64,000 nt of DNA, from NCBI RefSeq assembly GCF_900458435.1, contig NZ_UHCT01000001.1:2507384-2571383 (forward strand). Reading direction: 5' to 3'. This document shows, in pieces, positions 56,645 through 64,000 of this stretch. This DNA is from Staphylococcus carnosus. Lineage in GTDB: Bacteria > Bacillota > Bacilli > Staphylococcales > Staphylococcaceae. Made by a program: the position numbers and the translations under genes. Under the pieces are notes generated by a model that saw only the letters and a program-made list of their open reading frames with translations, had not been told where the DNA came from and searched no databases. The first letter of the stretch is position 1. Each line of letters starts with the position of its first letter.

Positions 56645-57574
56645 CTATTCAGGTTGTCCTTTAGCATCAAATTTTTCTACTGAACCATCTGAATGAACGA
56701 TGTAAGACCCTGCAAGTTTGCCTGACTTATCTACAAATGAGAAGCCCCAACTTCCATCACTCTTTTGTTCAGGTTCTTTATACGTGTAAGTGCTTGTATC
56801 TAATTTATGACCTTCATAGTCTTCTACTTTATCTATCACATTAGCACGAGTTACTTTTTCTCCAGAGTCTGATGAACTGCTTTTGCTGTCACTGCTTGAA
56901 TCATCCTCTTTTGGTGCAGGCTCAGCTGATTCTGTAAAAGTAATAAGATTTGCTACTTGTTGGAAATTTCTATCTTTATATTGGTTATAAAGATCTTTAA
57001 CGTCATATAACCCACCAATATTTACTAACTGTTGATATGGATTAATCCCTTGCGTACCCGAAATTAAAACTTGAGTATCACTCACTCCAATAACAACAAC
57101 CGAAGCTGCCTTAGAATTATTTGAATAATAAAAATCCATATTTTGAGGTGCGCTTGGAATATATTTAGGCACATCTTCAACTTTAGATAATTTTAATTGT
57201 TGAATTGTACGTTGAATATCCCCCCCATTTCCATTTTGAACATAACTATGATTCAATAATTCACTAGGAGTGACTGTAAAATCGGCTGATTTAGGTGCGT
57301 ATAATGCCAAAGCGACCTTTTCTTGAGGTGTAAGTTGACTCACAGGTTTAACGTTTGAATTTGACTCTTTTTTAGATTCAGAACTTTTACTAGATTGATT
57401 TTTATTCGTTGAGCTTGATGTTGAATTTGATTCTTTTTTCTCAGTTTTTTGATTATCGTCTTTTTTAGTCTTTTCTTCATGCTTAGTATCGTTGTCCGAT
57501 TTTTCTTGCGAACCGCAACTTGCTAATAAAATAGTAAGTGCTGCTGTAGCAGAAAATAGATGCTTAATTTTCAT
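56645..57574 (-). CDS. Lipoprotein with conserved C-terminal domain, intact paralogue
   Basis: 309 residues. Signal peptide with lipobox LASC, a low-complexity S/K/E spacer (about residues 25-75), a central region beginning LTPQEKVALALYAP, an S/D linker and a C-terminal domain (NVIDKVEDYEGHKLDTSTYT, WGFSFVDKSGKLAGSYIV). It would be anchored on the outer membrane face. I do not recognise the family by name. GGGGAG precedes the ATG; the broken copy follows it. Confidence 0.8.
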   Translation of the reverse strand: MKIKHLFSATAALTILLASCGSQEKSDNDTKHEEKTKKDDNQKTEKKESNSTSSSTNKNQSSKSSESKKESNSNVKPVSQLTPQEKVALALYAPKSADFTVTPSELLNHSYVQNGNGGDIQRTIQQLKLSKVEDVPKYIPSAPQNMDFYYSNNSKAASVVVIGVSDTQVLISGTQGINPYQQLVNIGGLYDVKDLYNQYKDRNFQQVANLITFTESAEPAPKEDDSSSDSKSSSSDSGEKVTRANVIDKVEDYEGHKLDTSTYTYKEPEQKSDGSWGFSFVDKSGKLAGSYIVHSDGSVEKFDAKGQPE

Positions 57575-57674
57575 GATTGCTATTTCTCCCCTTTATATAA
57601 TTAAGATACACTCTTAATTATATAAAAAAGGGTGGACACATTGTATACTTCTAATTAGTTTTTTTAAAACAATT

Positions 57675-57710
57675 TAAAAAAAGTCACTCGCACAGTAGCG
57701 AATGACTTTT
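57675..57710 (-). terminator. noc terminator
   Basis: Minus strand AAAAGTCATTCGC pairs with GCGAGTGACTTTTT, just after the noc stop. Confidence 0.85.
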
Positions 57711-58551
57711 ATCGTTTATAAACTCTTATTTTTATTTCTAAATAATCATCACAATCACGTTCTTTTTGTTCTATATGGATACCGCTTTGTTCTATTTTAT
57801 CTAAGCTGCTTTGAAGTGTTTCGCGTGCGTTTGTTAAGTCTTTAGCAAATTGGAATGGCTTAGCTTTTACTTTTTCAGGACCAACCAGGCTTTTCACCCT
57901 TGCTTCTGTTTGTTTAACATTCAGATGCTGATCGATAATCGTTTGAACCATTTCTTCTTGTTGTTCGAAAGTTAAGCTCAGTAATGCTCTAGCGTGGCGT
58001 TCTGTTATCTTTCCTTCAGAAAGTTTTTGTTTCACTTTAGGCGCAAGCTTCAATAAACGCAATTTATTTGCAATAAAGCTTTGGCTTTTGCCGACACTTT
58101 GTGCCAATTCACTTTGTGTTGTATCTCCAAGCTCTAATAACTTTTGATACGCTTCAGCTTCTTCAACAGCTGATAAATTTTCACGTTGAATATTTTCAAT
58201 CAATGCTACAACAGCAGTTTCTTCATCTGTCATTTCACGAATGATGACATCTGCATAAGCCATTTGATTAGTACTCAATGCTCGGAAACGACGTTCTCCT
58301 GCAATGATTTCAAACATACCTTCTTCAATCGGACGCACGACAATGGGTTGAAGCAGTCCATGTTCTTGAATAGATTCAGCGAGTTCATTAATCTTATTCT
58401 GATCAAAAACTTGTCTCGGCTGATATCGATTCGGCACAATGCGCTCAATTTGAATGGATTCAACATTATTATTACGTTCTTCTTCTGTATAGCCTGTGAT
58501 ATCTTCGTCTTTATTTGTTAAACCGAATAGTTTAGAAAAAGGCTTTTTCAT
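57709..58551 (-). CDS. noc: Nucleoid occlusion protein Noc
   Basis: 280 residues. A ParB paralogue: NRYQPRQVF and GERRFRALS CTPase motifs, HTH TQSELAQSVGKSQSFI. The N-terminal MKKPFSKLFGLTNK is the amphipathic membrane-binding helix that separates Noc from ParB. Keeps division away from the nucleoid. Next to rsmG as in most Firmicutes. Confidence 0.95.
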   Translation of the reverse strand: MKKPFSKLFGLTNKDEDITGYTEEERNNNVESIQIERIVPNRYQPRQVFDQNKINELAESIQEHGLLQPIVVRPIEEGMFEIIAGERRFRALSTNQMAYADVIIREMTDEETAVVALIENIQRENLSAVEEAEAYQKLLELGDTTQSELAQSVGKSQSFIANKLRLLKLAPKVKQKLSEGKITERHARALLSLTFEQQEEMVQTIIDQHLNVKQTEARVKSLVGPEKVKAKPFQFAKDLTNARETLQSSLDKIEQSGIHIEQKERDCDDYLEIKIRVYKR

Positions 58552-58597
58552 TGTCCATTCTCTCCCTCTAAATATACTTATATACTAATATTTATTT

Positions 58598-59320
58598 CTA
58601 TTTTAGTAAAGGAGATTTATTAGGCGTACCTGCTTTTCGTGGATACTTTTTCGGTGTTTTACTGCGTTTTTCAATAATAATCATTTGACGTTCTCCTGCA
58701 TCACCAGGTAATTCAAATGTTTCAACCGCTTCTACTCTTCCACCGAACACACCAATACCAAATCGAGCTTCCTCTAATTCTTCTTCACCTTTAGAAGATT
58801 TCATCGCGATAAAGTGGCCGCCTGTTTTCACTAACGGCAGACATAACTCGCTCAATACTGAAAGACGCGCTACAGCACGTGCTGTTACGATATCATAAGA
58901 CTCCCGGTTGTCTCCTCTGACATTGCCGAAATTCTCTGCACGTTCATGAACAACACTGACACCGCGTAAGTCCAATGCATCAGCAAGATGATTTAAGAAT
59001 TGAATACGTTTGTTTAATGAATCTACAATCGTCACTTTTAATTGCGGGAACACAATTTTCAAAGGAATACTTGGGAAGCCGGCACCTGCACCGACATCAC
59101 AAATACTCAATTCTTGATTCATATCAATATAAAACGCTGCTGTGATTGAATCATAAAAGTGCTTTAAATAAACGCCTTCTTCATCAGTAATGCTTGTTAA
59201 GTTCATCTTTTCATTCCACTCTACAAGCAATTCATAGTAAGTTTGAAACTGCTGCTTTTGTTTATCATTTAATGTTATATCATGTTCTTGAAGCTTTTCA
59301 ACCAGCCACTCAACACCCAT
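58598..59320 (-). CDS. rsmG: 16S rRNA (guanine-N7) methyltransferase RsmG
   Basis: 240 residues. SAM motif [14 protein letters not shown] and the [11 protein letters not shown] region identify RsmG/GidB, which methylates G527 of 16S rRNA; its loss gives low-level streptomycin resistance in the family. It directly follows mnmG with no gap. Confidence 0.97.
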   Translation of the reverse strand: MGVEWLVEKLQEHDITLNDKQKQQFQTYYELLVEWNEKMNLTSITDEEGVYLKHFYDSITAAFYIDMNQELSICDVGAGAGFPSIPLKIVFPQLKVTIVDSLNKRIQFLNHLADALDLRGVSVVHERAENFGNVRGDNRESYDIVTARAVARLSVLSELCLPLVKTGGHFIAMKSSKGEEELEEARFGIGVFGGRVEAVETFELPGDAGERQMIIIEKRSKTPKKYPRKAGTPNKSPLLK

Positions 59321-61195
59321 CTATTTCACCCTTTCAAGTTTACCTTGTTCTAAATATACAAGTAAAATTGAAATATCTGCAGGGTTAACACCTGAGATAC
59401 GTGAAGCTTGTGCAATGTTCAATGGTTTAACTTCAGCCAATTTTTCTCTTGCTTCACTTGCTAAGCTGTCAATTTTACTATAGTCCAAATCATGCGGAAT
59501 TTTTTTCTGTTCCATGCGTTTTACTTTTTCAACTTGTTGTAATGATTTATTGATATAGCCTTCATATTTTGTTTGAATTTCCACTTGTTCTTCCACATCT
59601 GCTGGAATTTGGTGGTCTTCTTCTAAAATATCTAAAATCGCTTGGTAATCCATTTCTGGACGACGTAATAATTCGATTGCTAAGATACCATCTTTAAGTG
59701 GTGAACCATTACGTGATTTAATCACTTCTTGTGTGTGTTCATTCGGTTTAATACGAATGTTAGTAAGACGATTGATTTCCGCTTCGATTTGATCACGTTT
59801 TTCATTGAATCGTGCATAACGTTCATCAGAAATCATACCTAATTCATGACCTAAATCAGTCAAACGTAAATCAGCATTATCATGACGCAATAATAAACGA
59901 TATTCAGCACGAGAAGTTAATAAACGATAAGGTTCGTTTGTTCCTTTCGTTACAAGGTCATCGATAAGTACACCGATATAAGCATCTGAACGGCTTAATA
60001 CTTTTTCGCCTGTACCAAGCACTCTGCCGGCAGCGTTAATACCAGCCATAATACCTTGACCAGCTGCCTCTTCATAGCCAGACGTACCATTGATTTGACC
60101 CGCTGTATATAAGTTTTTAATTTTCTTAGTTTCTAAAGTCGGCCATAATTGTGTCGGTACAATCGCATCATATTCAATTGCATAACCTGCACGCATCATG
60201 TCTGCTTTTTCTAAGCCTTCAATCGTTTGAAGCATTTCACGTTGTACGTGTTCAGGCAAGCTTGTAGAAAGACCTTGAACATAAACTTCATTAGTATCGC
60301 GTCCTTCTGGTTCTAAGAACAATTGGTGACGCGGTTTATCGTTGAAACGTACATATTTATCTTCAATAGATGGGCAATAACGAGGGCCTGTACCTTTAAT
60401 CATACCTGAATACATTGCAGATAAATGCAAGTTATCATCAATCACTTGGTGTGTTTTATCATTTGTATAAGTTAGCCAGCAAGGTAGTTGATCTAAAATA
60501 AATTCAGTTGTTTCGAAACTGAATGCACGACCTACATCATCACCAGGTTGAATTTCAGTTTTACTGTAATCAATAGTTTTAGCATTCACACGTGGAGGTG
60601 TACCTGTTTTGAAACGTACAATATCAAATCCAAGTTCTCTTAAGTTATCTGCTAAAGTAACAGATGGCAATTGATGGTTAGGACCGCTTGAATATTTTAA
60701 GTTTCCTAAGATGATTTCACCGCGTAAGAATGTTCCTGTAGTGATAACAACTGCTTTAGAACGATATTCTGTTCCGATATTAGTACGAACACCTTTGATT
60801 TCATCATCTTCAATGATTAATTCATCTACCATACCTTGCATAATGTGCAAGTTCTCTTCATCTTCTAACACACGTTTCATTTCTTTTTGATATAACACTT
60901 TATCTGCTTGTGCTCTTAATGCACGGACTGCTGGACCTTTACCTGTGTTCAGCATACGCATTTGAATGTGTGTTCTATCAATTGTCTTAGCCATTTGACC
61001 GCCAAGTGCATCAATTTCACGTACTACTATACCTTTAGCTGGACCGCCCACTGATGGGTTACATGGCATAAATCCAACGTTATCTAAGTTAATTGTCAGC
61101 ATTAATGTTTTAGCACCGCGTCTTGCAGAAGCTAATCCTGCTTCAATTCCGGCATGTCCGGCACCAATGACAATTACATCATAATCCAAACTCAT
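59321..61195 (-). CDS. mnmG: tRNA uridine-34 modification enzyme MnmG
   Basis: 624 residues. FAD motif [19 protein letters not shown] at the N-terminus, cysteine motif [12 protein letters not shown]. With MnmE it installs carboxymethylaminomethyl groups at the wobble uridine. Starts 15 bases after mnmE and ends where rsmG starts. Confidence 0.98.
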   Translation of the reverse strand: MSLDYDVIVIGAGHAGIEAGLASARRGAKTLMLTINLDNVGFMPCNPSVGGPAKGIVVREIDALGGQMAKTIDRTHIQMRMLNTGKGPAVRALRAQADKVLYQKEMKRVLEDEENLHIMQGMVDELIIEDDEIKGVRTNIGTEYRSKAVVITTGTFLRGEIILGNLKYSSGPNHQLPSVTLADNLRELGFDIVRFKTGTPPRVNAKTIDYSKTEIQPGDDVGRAFSFETTEFILDQLPCWLTYTNDKTHQVIDDNLHLSAMYSGMIKGTGPRYCPSIEDKYVRFNDKPRHQLFLEPEGRDTNEVYVQGLSTSLPEHVQREMLQTIEGLEKADMMRAGYAIEYDAIVPTQLWPTLETKKIKNLYTAGQINGTSGYEEAAGQGIMAGINAAGRVLGTGEKVLSRSDAYIGVLIDDLVTKGTNEPYRLLTSRAEYRLLLRHDNADLRLTDLGHELGMISDERYARFNEKRDQIEAEINRLTNIRIKPNEHTQEVIKSRNGSPLKDGILAIELLRRPEMDYQAILDILEEDHQIPADVEEQVEIQTKYEGYINKSLQQVEKVKRMEQKKIPHDLDYSKIDSLASEAREKLAEVKPLNIAQASRISGVNPADISILLVYLEQGKLERVK

Positions 61196-61210
61196 TTTTT
61201 GACCTCCCTA

Positions 61211-62593
61211 TTATTTTCCGAGACAGAACTGACTGAATAATTGATCAATCAATTCGTCGCTTGCACTTTCTCCGATAATTTCTCCTAATATTTGCCAAGT
61301 TCTTGTTAAGTCAATTTGTACCATATCCATCGGTACACCCGCTTCTGCAGCATCTATTGCATCTTGAATCGCGTTACGCGCTTGTTTTAATAAAGAAATG
61401 TGTCTTGAATTAGAAACATATGTCATATCTTGGTTTTGCACTTCTCCGCCAAAGAATAAGTCGCGAATTTGTTCTTCTAATTGATCAATACCTTCTTGTT
61501 TCAACATTGAAGTTTCAATCACTGGCATATCTCCGACCATCGCTTTCACTTCATCTAAGTCTAAATGTTGTTCAAGGTCAGTTTTATTCACAATGATAAT
61601 CGCATCTTCATTTTTAATGACTTCATATAATTTACGGTCTTCTTCTGTAAGGCCTTCATTATAATTAAGTACAAATAAGATCAAATCTGCTTCGCTTAAC
61701 GCTTTTCTTGAACGTTCTACACCGATTTTTTCTACGATATCTTCAGTTTCGCGAATGCCTGCAGTATCTACTAAACGTAAAGGCACACCGCGTACATTAA
61801 CATATTCTTCTAAGACATCTCTTGTTGTGCCGGCTACTTCTGTAACAATCGCCTTATTATCTTGAATTAAGTTATTAAGCATCGAAGACTTACCAACATT
61901 CGGCTTACCTACAATAACTGTAGACAACCCTTCTCGCATAATCTTGCCTTGAGTTCCTGTTGCTAAAAGCTTATCAATATCTTCTTTAATTTCTTTAGAC
62001 TGCTTTAATAAGAACTCTGTTGTCGCATCTTCAACATCATCATATTCTGGATAATCGATGTTCACTTCAACTTGCGCTAAGATTTCTAAAATAGATTGAC
62101 GCTGGCGTTTAATCATATCACTCAAACGGCCTTCAATTTGATTCATTGCAACTTTAGACGCTCGGTCTGTCTTAGAACGGATAAAGTCCATTACTGCTTC
62201 TGCTTGCGATAAATCAATTCTGCCATTTAAGAAAGCACGTTTTGTGTATTCACCAGGTTCAGCTAATCTTGCGCCATATGACATTGTCAATTCAAGAACA
62301 TGATTAATCGTTAAAATACCGCCATGGCAATTAATCTCAACGATATCTTCTCTTGTAAATGTTTTTGGTGCCCGCAGCACAGATACCATAACTTCTTCAA
62401 CCACTTCATTGGTTTCAGGATCAACGATATGTCCATAATTAATTGTATGTGATTCTACCTCGGCTAATGGTTTCTTTCCTTTATATAACTTATCCGTTAT
62501 TTCAACAGCTTCTTTACCAGATAATCTGACAATACCGATTGCACCCTCACCCATTGGAGTGGAGATACTTGTAATCGTATCTAAATCCATCAT
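61211..62593 (-). CDS. mnmE: tRNA modification GTPase MnmE
   Basis: 460 residues. N-terminal folate-binding domain, inserted G domain ([22 protein letters not shown]) and the C-terminal FCLGK cysteine motif. Partner of MnmG. First gene of mnmE-mnmG-rsmG-noc. Confidence 0.98.
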   Translation of the reverse strand: MMDLDTITSISTPMGEGAIGIVRLSGKEAVEITDKLYKGKKPLAEVESHTINYGHIVDPETNEVVEEVMVSVLRAPKTFTREDIVEINCHGGILTINHVLELTMSYGARLAEPGEYTKRAFLNGRIDLSQAEAVMDFIRSKTDRASKVAMNQIEGRLSDMIKRQRQSILEILAQVEVNIDYPEYDDVEDATTEFLLKQSKEIKEDIDKLLATGTQGKIMREGLSTVIVGKPNVGKSSMLNNLIQDNKAIVTEVAGTTRDVLEEYVNVRGVPLRLVDTAGIRETEDIVEKIGVERSRKALSEADLILFVLNYNEGLTEEDRKLYEVIKNEDAIIIVNKTDLEQHLDLDEVKAMVGDMPVIETSMLKQEGIDQLEEQIRDLFFGGEVQNQDMTYVSNSRHISLLKQARNAIQDAIDAAEAGVPMDMVQIDLTRTWQILGEIIGESASDELIDQLFSQFCLGK

Positions 62594-62722
62594 GCTGCTT
62601 CGCCTCCTCTGCTTAATTTTCTAACTATATAATTGTAAAGAGTTTTAATGTAAATTGCTACATATGTGTTCGAATTTCTTAAAGTCGGTCTTACGTTTGT
62701 CTAACCTAAGACTTCGGTACGT

Positions 62723-63079
62723 CTACTTTATTCTCTTATTGAATAATTTTGCAACTTTTAAAACGTGCTCTAAGCTTTTTTGTATTTCGAGTACTGTCAT
62801 GTCTTTAGCGGGATGTCTGGCAATGACAATAATATTTCTAGGCAACATATCATCTTTATGTACTTTAAAATTTTCTCTGATTGCTCTTTTGATACGATTG
62901 CGCGTCACAGCATTACCCAGCTTTTTTGAAACACTAATACCTAATTTAAAATGAGTCAATCCTTTATCTGGCATCATATAAATAACAAACTGGCGATTTG
63001 CTACCGACTTTCCTCTTCTATATATCGCTTGGAAATCGCTGTTCTTCTTAATACGGTATGCTTTTTCCACTTCCATCAC
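62723..63079 (-). CDS. rnpA: Ribonuclease P protein component
   Basis: 118 residues, basic, with RNase P motif ALITRNRIKRAIRE-type sequence (NAVTRNRIKRAIRENF). Assists the RNase P RNA in tRNA 5' maturation. Downstream of rpmH as usual. Confidence 0.97.
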   Translation of the reverse strand: MMEVEKAYRIKKNSDFQAIYRRGKSVANRQFVIYMMPDKGLTHFKLGISVSKKLGNAVTRNRIKRAIRENFKVHKDDMLPRNIIVIARHPAKDMTVLEIQKSLEHVLKVAKLFNKRIK

Positions 63080-63191
63080 TCACTTATATGTTCTTTTCGT
63101 ATTTAACTCCCCTACCCTGCATCTCACCTCTACAGTTTAAGGGCTCTATATAAAATGTTCCAACTCAATCTTCATTTTTATGATTTAAAGC

Positions 63192-63223
63192 AAAAAAAAG
63201 ACCACTGATAGGTCAGTGATCTT
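63192..63223 (-). terminator. Terminator/attenuator between rpmH and rnpA
   Basis: Minus strand AAGATCACTGACC-TATC-AGTGGTCTT followed by eight T. It would limit read-through from rpmH to rnpA, adjusting their ratio. Confidence 0.85.
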
Positions 63224-63359
63224 ATGCTGATAAAACTTTACGGCCTTTACGACGACGACGCGCTAATACTTTACGTCCGTTTTTAGTGCTCATGCGTTTT
63301 CTGAAACCATGAACTTTACTGTGTTTACGTTTATTTGGTTGATAAGTACGTTTTACCAT
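63222..63359 (-). CDS. rpmH: 50S ribosomal protein L34
   Basis: 45 residues, [20 protein letters not shown] then a very basic C-terminus ending KVLSA. The smallest ribosomal protein gene, next to oriC in nearly all bacteria. GGAGGTG precedes the ATG. Confidence 0.98.
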
Positions 63360-63659
63360 GTAAAAACACCTCCATATTGATTCTTCTTTTCATTTATAGT
63401 CGCTTTCTCACATTTACATTAATGAGGTTTCTTGGAAAAAGATCTGCATCTTCAGCCTATTCACATATAACTGAGATATTACAGACTTTCTGCCAAGCTG
63501 CTCCGCATGAATCTACGGTGTCGTTGAGAGGTTGGAACATTTAAAAAGTTCTTCCTCGCTTAGTTAAATTAATAAATATCTTAGTCATATTTCAAGCAAC
63601 TACTAAAATATAACAAATTCAACCTTATAAAGCAAGTACATTTTAAGTGTCATCTCTCA

Positions 63660-64000
63660 ATAAAGTTATCCACTTATACACAATATAAACGTGACATTCT
63701 GTGGATAAATATGTTACGATACACAGACTCTTACACATAAAAACAACATATCCACATGGGTTTGACAGGGAAGTTTGTTAATAAGTATAATTATGTGGAT
63801 AAGTCCTGTAAACTTTGGCAGGGCTCAATTTATTGTGGTTATTTATCAACATTTTTCCTGTGTGTAATTAAAATCCATACAAAGTTATCCACTGATTGTG
63901 ATTAACTTGTGGATAATTATTAACATACTGTGTATTGGCTTATCCACTGGGTGTGATTTTGTGAATAAGTCTAAAAAATTTATAGAAAGATGGAGTTTAT
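63660..64000. other. oriC: Origin of replication (oriC) with DnaA boxes
   Basis: Perfect TTATCCACA boxes on the minus strand at 63700-63708, 63794-63802 and 63908-63916; one-mismatch TTATCCACT boxes on the plus strand at 63666-63674, 63885-63893 and 63940-63948; weaker ones at 63674-63682 (TTATACACA) and 63748-63756. Between rpmH and the dnaA gene, whose ribosome site (GATGGAG) lies at the very right edge. No DNA-unwinding element can be assigned with certainty, but AT-rich runs flank the boxes. Confidence 0.93.

Overview
The window reads as an ori-proximal segment of a low-GC, coagulase-negative Staphylococcus chromosome. The gene set, the PSM-like peptide, the YSIRK/LPXTG surface protein and the purine, met and ahp gene blocks all fit that genus. 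The assimilatory sulfate reduction genes and several broken genes are reminiscent of the S. carnosus/S. simulans/S. condimenti group; that species-level guess is inference. The right edge is the origin: rpmH, then a run of DnaA boxes, with the dnaA start just beyond base 64000.

Layout. 0-4.8 kb: sulfate assimilation (cysH, cysJ, cysI, start of the siroheme methylase), transcribed leftward. 4.9-11.5 kb: accessory genes, namely an ABC-F protein, a TarS-like glycosyltransferase, a frameshifted secreted protein, a Nudix hydrolase, a GXWXG/DUF4334-type protein and a VOC dioxygenase. 11.7-17.1 kb: xpt-pbuX-guaB-guaA under a guanine riboswitch whose expression platform lies unusually far away. 17.3-30.9 kb: SigB-type stress gene, a nonsense-broken acetyltransferase, a MerR-like coiled-coil protein, tcyP, nfrA, PerR-type ahpCF, small envelope genes, a dapE-like peptidase. 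31-35.6 kb: a PSM-like peptide gene, a Fur-boxed isdG-type heme oxygenase, rpsF-ssb-rpsR, a secreted nuclease and a PemIK toxin-antitoxin pair. 35.8-43.4 kb: argF with a cre site over its -10, an SDR enzyme, a 1431-residue M60 peptidase with LPMTG anchor, a RibD-type reductase. 43.5-46.6 kb: ychF, DUF951, mscS, parB. 46.8-52.6 kb: methionine operon behind a Met T-box. 53.5-54.1 kb: two gene-free hairpin arrays that look like undescribed small RNAs. 54.2-57.6 kb: SAM-riboswitch aminotransferase and two tandem lipoproteins, one broken. 57.7-63.4 kb: noc-rsmG-mnmG-mnmE-rnpA-rpmH. 63.6-64 kb: oriC.

Links between genes. Sulfur is the main theme: sulfate reduction to sulfide, cystine uptake (TcyP), methionine synthesis (T-box) and a SAM-I-controlled aminotransferase are in one window under different regulators. 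Oxidative defence (AhpCF, AhpD-like protein, NfrA) and chromosome organisation (ParB, Noc, a MerR-like protein with an amphipathic tail) are the other groups.

Most promising for novelty are the hairpin array at about 53.51-53.83 kb, where three consecutive hairpins carry the same CCCGAT loop ahead of a strong terminator, and the 340-nt structured insert between the guanine aptamer and its terminator. Three genes are broken by single lesions (8.9 kb frameshift, 18.1 kb TAA, 56.5 kb TAG). All calls come from reading the sequence; no database search was run.
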